Below are positions 1-6,757 of a DNA stretch of 9,835 bases, piece after piece; the first letter of the stretch is position 1, and each line of letters begins with the position of its first letter. Origin of the DNA: Candidatus Saccharimonadota bacterium. Lineage in GTDB: Bacteria; Patescibacteriota; Saccharimonadia; Saccharimonadales; UBA4665. The stretch covers positions 1-9,835 of the forward strand of contig JAQGGU010000068.1 in the NCBI GenBank assembly GCA_028289265.1. The letters are read 5' to 3'. The position numbers were made by a program, and so were the translations under genes. Under the pieces are notes generated by a model. The model saw only the letters and a program-made list of their open reading frames with translations, ran no database searches and had not been told where the DNA came from.

Positions 1-3000
1 GTGTTTGAATCACGGTCGGCCTGCCACTTGCTGCCAGAGTAGGTCAAGAGCTGGCCAGTGGTAGTATCGAAGTACAACATACCGGCCGTCGGGCTGGCCG
101 GCCGGGTGCTGGTGATGCCGCCGACGAGAGAGATGGACTGGCCGGCGGCGACGGTGACGTTGCCCATGAACGTCTTGTTGCCGGCAAAACTTTGGGTAGT
201 CGTGTTGACCAGACCGGCGTAACTGGTGCTGGCGCTCTGCAGGTAAATGGTTACGCCGGAAATGGTTGCGCCCGTAGCGTTGGCCGTGCCGCCGTCGAGG
301 CCGCCGACCGTCGTGACGCCACATACACCGAAGCCAAGGACGCCGGAACCGGTCGTGTCCTTAAGGCAGTCGCCGCTGCTGCCGAGGGCGGTTGGCAATG
401 TCAGGGCGTAGCTGGCGCTGGTAGCTCCGGATACGATGCTAACCGTATTGGCGTTCGTAGCGTTCGAGAGCGTGATCCTACCACTGACGGCACTGGCCAT
501 CCCAAGCACCAGAGAGCTGGCAGCCTGAATACCACCCGTCGTATTCGCGGCCGCGACGGCGCCGGAAGCGGCCAGCCCGGTGTCGTTCAGGGTGGTTGCG
601 TTACCGGCAGCGATAGCGATGAGCCCTGTCGTAGCTGGGGTGCCTCCGCTGGTGGTACGATAAATCTTATACTGGACAGCACCACCGACCGATTTCCATG
701 TTATGGCGATGCGGTTAGTGGCGGTCAAGGTGGCATTGCCGGTGGCAATGGTAGTCTCAGTCGATGCCAGGGTTTCACCAAGCCCGTCGAGGGCTGACAC
801 CTTGTAGCCGTAGGTGGTCGTACCGGCGGTGCCGGCGGTCGCCAGCGTCGGTGCGGTCGGTGTCGGTAACTGCGTGGTGCGCAGGCCACCCTGAATATCC
901 GCCGACGTACCGGCCGTCGTCTTGCCGACGCTCAGGCCGCCGCCGGCGCTGCGGTTGATGAGGTTGCCGGCAGCGTCCGATTGGTTGACATAGATTGTTC
1001 CTGTACCTAGGTCATAGATGCTGCCACCACCAAGCATGTTGTCAGACAGATAGTTAGTCTCAGCCGTCGGAGAGTCCATGTAAATGGCGTAATTGTCGGT
1101 CGTCGCTGATGAATCAGTGATGTTATTGGACGTAACAACATTTGAATCATTGCTTAAGTAAATACCATTGTTGCGTGTGGACCCACCGCTATTAACAATT
1201 TTATTTGCTGATATCGTATTATTAGAGCCACCGAGATAGATACCACTACTTGTACTATTCTGAATAATGTTATTAGTAAAAAGACTGTTGAACGTATTAT
1301 AGCCATCTATGCCATAACCGTCACTACCGGTGATGATATTTCCGGTAAAGGTAGAGTAATTTGCGGCATTCAGGCCTATTCCGTAGCCTAAGTTATTAAC
1401 AAAACTATTACCGCTAACAATATTATTATTATTCGTTACCATAAAAAGGCCGTAATTACTAGCGCCACTCCGACCATTGCTCCTGAAAAAACTTCCGGTA
1501 ATACTGAAATTCGACGAGCAATTAAGATACATCCCCATATCACGCATATTCTGGATAGTCACATTCTTTATGCCACCCCCTGGGGAACTACCTGCGCAAC
1601 CTCCACCTAAACCATTGAACATTATGCCGTACTGGGTGCCGGCTGTATTCAAATCTTTTCGTCCATTTATCGTCAAATCTTGTACTACAACTCCAACTCC
1701 GTTGGTCGTATTGATATTTTCGATTACGTTTTTGGTTATATCGATATTGCCCATTTCTATGACAGTTCCCCCACCAGCACCAGTCAATGCAGTGTTATCC
1801 GGAATGAGTATTGCAGAGTCCACTACATAGGTACCTTCCACGAGATAAACCTTACCGCCAGCTGCCGCCGTAAGTGCTGCATTAATCTGTATCTGGTCGC
1901 CATCACCGGCGCCAGCCGCATCACCGTCCGTAACATAATCGGCAGCGTCTTTGGCGGCCTGGCTACTGTTACTGGCGGCAACTATCTTGGTGCTTGGACT
2001 GCGGTCTGCCTGCCATTTACCGCCAGTGTAGGTCAATAACTGGCCGGTGGTCTGGTCGAAGTACAACATACCGGCCGTTGGGCTGGCCGGCCGGGTGCTG
2101 GTGATACCACCGACCAAGGTGATACTTTGGCCGGTGGCGACGGTGACGTTACCATTAAGGCTGATTGCCCCGGTACCAGTACTGAAGGTTCCTGTGCCTG
2201 ATTGCGAGAAGTTGCTGTTATTAGAAATCTGCACGTTGCCGCCGAAATATGTACCGTCGTCAAAGACGATATTCTGGCCGACGCCGTTGATAGCGACATT
2301 CACACCGTCGTAGCCTATAGTGATGCTCTTCGTGCCATCCGGTGATTTGATAGCCAATGCATCGCCACTGGCAGGCTGCAGTGTCGTCAGCCCGGTAAAT
2401 GTCTTGTTGCCGGCGAATGTCTGGTCCGAAGTACTGACGAGACCGGGATTAGTAGCGTCTGCCGCACCAAAGGTAATAGTGCTGCCGGAAATGCTAGCTC
2501 CGTTTGCGTAGCTCGTAGCGCCGTTAAAGGTGCCGACAGTAGTAATTCCAGCGCCCCCGCTGCCTCCGGCGGCACAGGTACCACCAGTAACGATTCCGCC
2601 CTGGACTACCTGGTTCGAAAGCATATTACCGCCACTACATGTCACGGTCATACCCTGTGTGCCATTTATGCGGTACTCAGTCGTTGCGTTGATTATACCG
2701 GTGACATCCATGGTGTATTGGGGCGAGATACTCGTACCTATTGCCACACGGACATTCTGGGCGTTGCCCGCCCCGTCAGCCTCACCGTAGACGGTCAGCG
2801 CATTAGTAGAACCGACACGTAATGTATAACTTTGCTTTGCGCCCGCCGTGGCGCTCGTGTCTATACCCAAGTCAATCAGCGTCATCTGGCCGCCGTTGGT
2901 CGGCAGGATAATACCACCGTCGATATTCAGGGCGGCGCCCACCTGGATCTGGTTGCTGCCGTTGACCTGGAACATGTTGACGGAGCCGGTTCCGGCCGCG

Positions 3001-3938
3001 TCGACGGCCGTGAACCAGGCACCATTAGCCATGGTAATAGCCCCGAAAGACTGGGCCGTACCTACGCTTAGGTTGCCGCCCACGAATGTGTTCACGCCGG
3101 CCCTGCCTAGGGTCACGCTGGTCGCGTTTGTGGTGCCAATGTTCAGGGCGACCGCGCTGGGCGTATCGAAAGACGGCGCCTGGAGCGCGGTGTCGGCCCG
3201 GCCGGTACCGCTGATCCAGAAATTGGTGCTCGTCTGCTGGCTGGCATTCTGATTCTGAATATAGCTAGCACTACCGGTAGCAGGAGTAAACCCACAAGAG
3301 GCTGAGTTCTGAACACATAAATTATACGTTCCGGCCGCCCCCTGGTCCTGTATCTGGAACACCTGGTTGCCTCCTGTCGGCTGCAAAATACTTAATGTAC
3401 TCGTGAAGCCGGTCGTGTTGTTAAACGTCGCTAGCTGCCCGGCCCGGAAAGCATACGGCACGCCCGTCAGCTTCAGCCGGGGGTTCATTTCGCCGTCCCA
3501 GGTGGGGGTGGCCGTCTGGGTGGTGCCGCCGATGTTCATGGTGACCCACAGGTCCTGGTCCCAGTTGATAGTCCCGGGGAAAGCCGTCAGGCTGCCCAGG
3601 TTGGCGGTGACGTAGCCGTTACGGACCTGGATACGGTTGTCGCTACCAGCGGTGGCGCCGTTGGCGTCGTAGTAAGTTTCGATCCAGAGGGCGGACCCGG
3701 CGGAGCTGACGCTGTACAGCTTGAACTCAACGTTGTAGTAGCCGTCCGGCACGATGGCGCCGGAGGCGGTCTCCAGGCGGGCTTGGAAATTCAGGGTGGA
3801 GTTGGTGGCAGCGCGGGCTGGCTGCACACGGAATGCCAGGAGTGCCGAGAGAAGTGCCAACACGACAAAACCGCCTGCCATGATATGCATCAGGGCACGC
3901 GGGAACTGTACTCGTTTTTGAGGTGTTTGTTGGAACAT
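1..3938 (-). CDS. Giant secreted modular surface protein with beta-helix and Fn3-like domains (3' end off window)
   Basis: The frame is open without a stop from the ATG at 3938 to base 1 (1,312 codons), and upstream to 4064. Residues 16-36 are a hydrophobic segment after a basic N-terminus, and ARA at 41-43 is a good signal peptidase I site. Residues about 47-166 form a beta-rich domain (STLNFQARL to PYAFRA) common at the start of CPR surface proteins. The ISGTGRADTALQ motif (about 240-255) and a phage-tail-like SPQYTMDV (about 405) follow. A module ending FAGNKTF (464-514) and a KWQADR module (596-646) recur at about 1208-1257 and 1259-1309. Between them lie a pectate-lyase/NosD-like right-handed beta-helix (about 650-985, Asn/Gly/Ser-rich) and a fibronectin-III-like domain (about 1023-1120). 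No polysaccharide-lyase catalytic site is evident, so adhesion is more likely than catalysis, but this is inference. A tail-fibre origin is possible. The true start is uncertain. Confidence 0.85.
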   Translation of the reverse strand, partial: MFQQTPQKRVQFPRALMHIMAGGFVVLALLSALLAFRVQPARAATNSTLNFQARLETASGAIVPDGYYNVEFKLYSVSSAGSALWIETYYDANGATAGSDNRIQVRNGYVTANLGSLTAFPGTINWDQDLWVTMNIGGTTQTATPTWDGEMNPRLKLTGVPYAFRAGQLATFNNTTGFTSTLSILQPTGGNQVFQIQDQGAAGTYNLCVQNSASCGFTPATGSASYIQNQNASQQTSTNFWISGTGRADTALQAPSFDTPSAVALNIGTTNATSVTLGRAGVNTFVGGNLSVGTAQSFGAITMANGAWFTAVDAAGTGSVNMFQVNGSNQIQVGAALNIDGGIILPTNGGQMTLIDLGIDTSATAGAKQSYTLRVGSTNALTVYGEADGAGNAQNVRVAIGTSISPQYTMDVTGIINATTEYRINGTQGMTVTCSGGNMLSNQVVQGGIVTGGTCAAGGSGGAGITTVGTFNGATSYANGASISGSTITFGAADATNPGLVSTSDQTFAGNKTFTGLTTLQPASGDALAIKSPDGTKSITIGYDGVNVAINGVGQNIVFDDGTYFGGNVQISNNSNFSQSGTGTFSTGTGAISLNGNVTVATGQSITLVGGITSTRPASPTAGMLYFDQTTGQLLTYTGGKWQADRSPSTKIVAASNSSQAAKDAADYVTDGDAAGAGDGDQIQINAALTAAAGGKVYLVEGTYVVDSAILIPDNTALTGAGGGTVIEMGNIDITKNVIENINTTNGVGVVVQDLTINGRKDLNTAGTQYGIMFNGLGGGCAGSSPGGGIKNVTIQNMRDMGMYLNCSSNFSITGSFFRSNGRSGASNYGLFMVTNNNNIVSGNSFVNNLGYGIGLNAANYSTFTGNIITGSDGYGIDGYNTFNSLFTNNIIQNSTSSGIYLGGSNNTISANKIVNSGGSTRNNGIYLSNDSNVVTSNNITDSSATTDNYAIYMDSPTAETNYLSDNMLGGGSIYDLGTGTIYVNQSDAAGNLINRSAGGGLSVGKTTAGTSADIQGGLRTTQLPTPTAPTLATAGTAGTTTYGYKVSALDGLGETLASTETTIATGNATLTATNRIAITWKSVGGAVQYKIYRTTSGGTPATTGLIAIAAGNATTLNDTGLAASGAVAAANTTGGIQAASSLVLGMASAVSGRITLSNATNANTVSIVSGATSASYALTLPTALGSSGDCLKDTTGSGVLGFGVCGVTTVGGLDGGTANATGATISGVTIYLQSASTSYAGLVNTTTQSFAGNKTFMGNVTVAAGQSISLVGGITSTRPASPTAGMLYFDTTTGQLLTYSGSKWQADRDSN
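13..164 (-). repeat. In-frame direct repeat, copy 2 in protein order (KWQADR module)
   Basis: This is the second copy of the 152-base repeat at 2002-2153, encoding GNVTVAAGQSISLVGG to KWQADR. It follows the Fn3-like domain and a second FAGNKTF module. The residues after KWQADR (DSNT) resemble those after the first copy (SPST), which lead into the beta-helix. Another cassette may therefore begin just outside the window. Confidence 0.9.
168..317 (-). repeat. FAGNKTF module, copy 2
   Basis: This is the second unit, with ANGATISGVTIYL and AGLVNTTTQSFAGNKTF. It abuts the KWQADR module with a single Met codon (165-167) where copy 1 has 81 codons. The two composite modules therefore differ by an 80-codon insertion or deletion. 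Confidence 0.8.
2002..2153 (-). repeat. In-frame direct repeat, copy 1 in protein order (KWQADR module)
   Basis: It encodes GNVTVATGQSITLVGG, TSTRPASPTAGMLYFD and TTGQLLTYTGGKWQADR in the giant protein. It matches 13-164 at an offset of exactly 1,989 bases (663 codons), with about 25 mismatches over 152 positions by hand alignment. The best-conserved stretch (2049-2096) has one mismatch in 48 bases. It lies just before the beta-helix cassette. Confidence 0.9.
2397..2549 (-). repeat. FAGNKTF module, copy 1
   Basis: It encodes a unit of the form VTT-G, ANGASISGSTITF, PGLVSTSDQTFAGNKTF. It recurs at 168-317, the NKTF end offset by 2,229 bases. Such units are common in tail-fibre-like and CPR surface proteins. 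An 81-codon stretch (2154-2396) separates it from the KWQADR module. In the other copy the two modules are only one codon apart. Confidence 0.8.
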
Positions 3939-4061
3939 TTGTTTGGAAGTATTGGTTTTGTTTAGACGAACTTTTTGGTTTTGTTGGCGGCTGCGCCAGC
4001 ATTGCCCAATTAGGCTTTGCCCTGACCCTGTCACCGTACTATTTGTTTTATCTAAACTGCT

Positions 4062-4075
4062 TATATTTTCCTCCT
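4062..4075 (-). promoter_or_regulatory. Perfect Shine-Dalgarno placed before an in-frame ATA codon
   Basis: The minus strand reads AGGAGG (4075-4070), AAAAT, then ATA (4064-4062). The frame from this ATA runs without a stop into the giant gene, giving a 42-residue N-terminal extension beginning (I/M)SSLDKTNSTVTG. An in-frame TAG overlaps the AGGAGG, so the frame cannot extend further. No ATG, GTG or TTG lies at a usable distance from the AGGAGG: the next in-frame candidates are GTG at 4034 and ATG at 3938, neither with a recognisable ribosome binding site. An ATA start, or an ATG lost to mutation or sequencing error, are both possible. Confidence 0.6.
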
Positions 4076-4200
4076 ATTACATCAGGGGTACAACCCTATT
4101 AGCGACAATTAAAAATAATGACCGTGTTGTATAAATCACTTGTTATAAAATGATTAATTGGAGTATTTATTACAATATAGCAAGCTGTCTCGGTAAAACC

Positions 4201-4229
4201 CTTCTATTTCTCGAGTGATAAACTGTAAA
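4201..4229 (-). promoter_or_regulatory. Candidate sigma70-type promoter for the giant gene
   Basis: TTTACA (4229-4224), a 17-base spacer and TAGAAG (4206-4201) on the minus strand match 5/6 and 4/6 of the -35 and -10 consensus. Transcription would begin near 4194 and give a leader of about 130 bases before the AGGAGG. The region is AT-rich, so chance matches are easy and this call is weak. Confidence 0.25.
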
Positions 4230-4269
4230 AATTTAAATAACTATGTTGTATTTTTCATTATGCTAATCA

Positions 4270-4296
4270 AAAATTATGAAAATTATGAAAAGTTAT
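4270..4296. repeat. Three tandem 9-base units
   Basis: AAAATTATG occurs twice in a row (4270-4278, 4279-4287), followed by the variant AAAAGTTAT (4288-4296). The array lies about 200 bases upstream of the giant gene's AGGAGG. It could be a regulator-binding array, a duplex-opening element, or replication slippage in AT-rich DNA. Confidence 0.6.
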
Positions 4297-4301
4297 ACAC
4301 A
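4293..4301 (+). promoter_or_regulatory. DnaA-box-like 9-mer
   Basis: TTATACACA fits the E. coli consensus TTATNCACA exactly and partly overlaps the third 9-base tandem unit. I found only one full match here, plus a weak 7/9 match near 4129-4137, and no dnaA or rpmH in the window. An origin is not supported; this could be a chance match. Confidence 0.3.
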
Positions 4302-4351
4302 AGCATTTTGCGTACAGACATGAATTATTTCACTTTTGGCTGTCTATTAAC

Positions 4352-4377
4352 AAGACGCGTAAGCCTCGCGCACTCTT
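4352..4377. repeat. Bulged inverted repeat
   Basis: AAGACGCG (4352-4359) and CGCG plus TCTT (4367-4370, 4374-4377) can pair as an 8-bp stem with a 7-base loop and a 3-base bulge. No T-tract follows on either strand, so it is not a standard terminator. Its place downstream of the LamG gene suggests a 3' processing or stability element, if it is functional. Confidence 0.35.
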
Positions 4378-4389
4378 CTTGTCACGGGG

Positions 4390-4415
4390 ATTAATACAAA
4401 CCACAGCGTATTAAT
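4390..4415. repeat. 8-bp perfect inverted repeat with 10-base spacer
   Basis: ATTAATAC (4390-4397) and GTATTAAT (4408-4415) form a perfect dyad. On the plus strand it is followed by AATTTTTT, which resembles a terminator, but no plus-strand gene precedes it and the stem has only one G-C pair. An operator for a dimeric regulator is an equally fair reading. Confidence 0.4.
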
Positions 4416-4527
4416 AATTTTTTAGACCATGGGATATTAAGACCTCGAGAAAACTGATAACCTTGCTATATAGCTGGACCTTGTATTTCTATGAGCAGAC
4501 GATTTCCAGCATTTCAGATAGAAGATA

Positions 4528-6690
4528 TCAGTTCGCACTAGTATATAGCGCTTGGACTTCCGCTAACGACAATGCGCGGTCATAGACACGCACGTCATCG
4601 ATATCGCCATTAAAGAAGCGGTCGAAACCACTCTTCTGACGCCCTATACGTAAAGGCCCTGTCGAATTGTCCAGGTTCGTTTGAGTTGCACTGGACTTGA
4701 ATTGACCATTAACATACAGCCGAATATTGGTGCCGTCAAAAGTACCTACTGCGTGATACCAGGTATTATCAATTAATCCACTAGAGCTTATGGAGGCTTG
4801 CACATTACTACTGTTGTTAGCCACGAAATTCAGCGTCCCGCTTGTAACGGTAAATCCATAGATGGGGTTTTGAGCGGTACTCCCGCCGATGTCTTTGACT
4901 ACCAGCCCCGCTAAAGCTCCAGACGTAGCATACGAGGTATTAGCCACGCTTCCTTTGAACCATGCGGAGAGTGTTAGCGCACCAGTAGGTGATAAAGCGG
5001 GAGAGTCAGGAATTGCTATTTCTTGCGAGGAGCCGTACACGAAATTATAGGCACTGCTAAGCCTGCCCTTACGATCGGCAGTGAGTGCCGGCGCATTCAC
5101 TAAGGTCCCATTACCAGAATATGGGGTTGCGTCTTTAGCATTACCACTGAAAGGCCAATAGCCTACTAATCCCTGACTGATATTGCCAGATACGGCTGTA
5201 GTAGTCGGAGCAGAGTTAACATTAATCTGTGAGTCATATGACTGAGACATTTCCTGCACTTCAGAACCGGAGAGTACACGGTTATAGATTCTCACGTCAT
5301 CAATCGAGCCCACGAAACTCTCCGTAGTAGTATGTTTCATTCCAAGTTTAAAATTCGAAAAAGTAAACGTCTGTGGATTGGGGGAAGCACCCAGAGTGGG
5401 CTGCTCGACACCATTTATATAGATTACGTAGTATCCGCTTGCATCATAAGAGACGGCCACATGGGTCCAGGTATTAAGTGGTACAACCGAAGAGGTGCCA
5501 TCGATAGACACTACATTTTGTTTATTGAGATACAGCCTCCCAGTTGAAGCCTGGAGAATAAACTGAGGTCCGCCAGCGGATGCAGAGCCTATAATAGTTG
5601 AGTTCGTAGCTATAGACGTTGGACGAACCCATGCGGTATACGTAAACACCGGAGTGTTGAGTACTGGGCTCGAGGGAATAACTATGGTATCGGTATTTGC
5701 ACTAAACGCGTAGGCGGAACCAGACTTACCCTTTCTATCGCTAGCAGGTACTGCGCCCGTCACTATACCATTATTACTGTACGGCGTGGCATCCTTGGCA
5801 TTGCCATCGAGCTTCCAATGACCTACTAAGCCATCCTGCCCACTGCCAAGTTGAACCGTAGAATCGTATTGTTCATACAATGCTTTCGCTTCATTTGTAT
5901 TGATTGCTCTATTATAAATTCGAATGTCGTCGTAAATGACTGGCGCGTAACCATTGCCATTTGGGCAAGCAACGGCATTAATACCCCGTCCGACATCTAT
6001 AGGCGCCGTGTTGATACCAATTGCAGTTGGTGTATTAGTCTTACTAGCGACTTGGATTCCATTGAGATATACTTTCTGGTCACCGGTTGTCGCATCATAC
6101 GTAGCTGTCAAAAGTTTGGTGGCTCCCAGAGTGAGACCGGAACCACTGCCTGCCCCTAGCCTTGAGGTAGCTCCCCCAATTCCGACATCCCAGTTAATAT
6201 CTCCGCCGTCTTGTTCAAGCACTATGTCCCAACCATTCGTCGTGCTAGCCGTACCACCTTTACGAATAAGCGACCGCCAATTATTGTTTGCATCGCAGTC
6301 GACTGCTGAATTGACCTTGGCCCAGAGACTGACAGTGATGGATCCTGTATCTAGGCTGTTTGAATCAGGGACTGAAGCATATTGTGTTATACCGTCAGTC
6401 GTAAGCGCACTAGAAGTCCTGCCCTTGCGGTCCGTGGAAAAGCTCCCTGTATTAGCACTGGCATTGTTCGCATTCGGCATAGCGTCTTTCACATTACCAT
6501 CCATTTTGTACCAGCTTACCAACCCTCTCTGCAGCTCAATATCGCCGCTTGACGATTGGCGTATATTACCGCCGAGAGCAGCATAAACGCCACTCCCCAG
6601 CGCTACAAACACCACGACACCTAGAATGCATATGCCTAAAAGGTTTTTTGTAGAACGCCCCCTCAACCACTTCTGTAAACGTAAGCGCAT
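4528..6690 (-). CDS. Membrane-anchored protein with three LamG (concanavalin A-like) domains
   Basis: This 720-residue protein has a basic N-terminus (MRLRLQKWLRGR), one transmembrane segment at about 17-39 and a large outer part. The outer part is three tandem LamG-like beta-sandwich domains (Laminin_G_3 type) at about 56-275, 286-490 and 505-720. Each opens with GLV-(S/G)-(W/H/Y) and N-(V/A)-KDA-P and then a D-R-K-G motif, and each closes with a D-(I/V)-R-(I/V)-Y-(N/D)-R motif and an acidic helix. Such domains usually bind sugars or glycoproteins; no catalytic domain is attached, so a binding or adhesion role is inferred. A signal anchor is more likely than a cleaved peptide, as no strong AxA site follows the hydrophobic segment. 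Only 67 bases, filled mostly by a terminator, separate it from the upstream gene, and there is no clear Shine-Dalgarno. It ends in TGA. Confidence 0.9.
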   Translation of the reverse strand: MRLRLQKWLRGRSTKNLLGICILGVVVFVALGSGVYAALGGNIRQSSSGDIELQRGLVSWYKMDGNVKDAMPNANNASANTGSFSTDRKGRTSSALTTDGITQYASVPDSNSLDTGSITVSLWAKVNSAVDCDANNNWRSLIRKGGTASTTNGWDIVLEQDGGDINWDVGIGGATSRLGAGSGSGLTLGATKLLTATYDATTGDQKVYLNGIQVASKTNTPTAIGINTAPIDVGRGINAVACPNGNGYAPVIYDDIRIYNRAINTNEAKALYEQYDSTVQLGSGQDGLVGHWKLDGNAKDATPYSNNGIVTGAVPASDRKGKSGSAYAFSANTDTIVIPSSPVLNTPVFTYTAWVRPTSIATNSTIIGSASAGGPQFILQASTGRLYLNKQNVVSIDGTSSVVPLNTWTHVAVSYDASGYYVIYINGVEQPTLGASPNPQTFTFSNFKLGMKHTTTESFVGSIDDVRIYNRVLSGSEVQEMSQSYDSQINVNSAPTTTAVSGNISQGLVGYWPFSGNAKDATPYSGNGTLVNAPALTADRKGRLSSAYNFVYGSSQEIAIPDSPALSPTGALTLSAWFKGSVANTSYATSGALAGLVVKDIGGSTAQNPIYGFTVTSGTLNFVANNSSNVQASISSSGLIDNTWYHAVGTFDGTNIRLYVNGQFKSSATQTNLDNSTGPLRIGRQKSGFDRFFNGDIDDVRVYDRALSLAEVQALYTSAN

Positions 6691-6707
6691 ATTACTTACA
6701 TCTTATC

Positions 6708-6737
6708 AAAAAAGCCCTCCCCTTACGAGGAAGGCTT
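6708..6737 (-). terminator. Intrinsic terminator of the 428-residue secreted protein gene
   Basis: On the minus strand an 11-bp stem (6737-6727 with 6722-6712, two G-U pairs) closes a GTAA tetraloop of the GNRA class and is followed by a T-run (6713-6708, its first two bases in the stem). It lies 20 bases after the TAA of the upstream gene and only 17 bases before the ATG of the LamG gene. Its descending arm, GGAGGGCTTTTTT, is also found in the rplU terminator. Confidence 0.85.
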
Positions 6738-6757
6738 GATGAATCTGCTCTATTTGC

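Larger units (their letters stand above)
4077..4527. other. AT-rich intergenic region
   Basis: No convincing gene lies here on either strand; short frames have no ribosome binding site or recognisable product. It holds the upstream region of the giant gene, 9-base tandem repeats, one DnaA-box-like site, an 8-bp inverted repeat and a bulged hairpin, each listed separately. I could not find a clear intrinsic terminator for the LamG-protein gene that ends at its right edge. Confidence 0.7.

Noticed and set aside
640..1990. Polysaccharide lyase activity for the giant protein
   Set aside because: The beta-helix entry resembles pectate lyase family sequences, but I could not identify catalytic residues, and such folds are common in non-enzymatic adhesins.
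192..3615. Many open frames of 60-200 codons on the plus strand opposite the giant gene
   Set aside because: They are shadows of the GC-rich minus frame: low-complexity products, overlapping each other, without ribosome binding sites, while the minus frame alone is continuous and has recognisable domains.
3727..4002. 91-codon minus-strand frame overlapping the start of the giant gene
   Set aside because: It is in a different frame from the giant gene. The correct frame over the same bases encodes a hydrophobic signal segment with an AxA site and joins the conserved N-terminal domain.
5332..6586. Plus-strand frames of up to 210 codons opposite the LamG gene
   Set aside because: They are antisense shadows of the triple LamG coding sequence, with no ribosome binding site and no recognisable domain.
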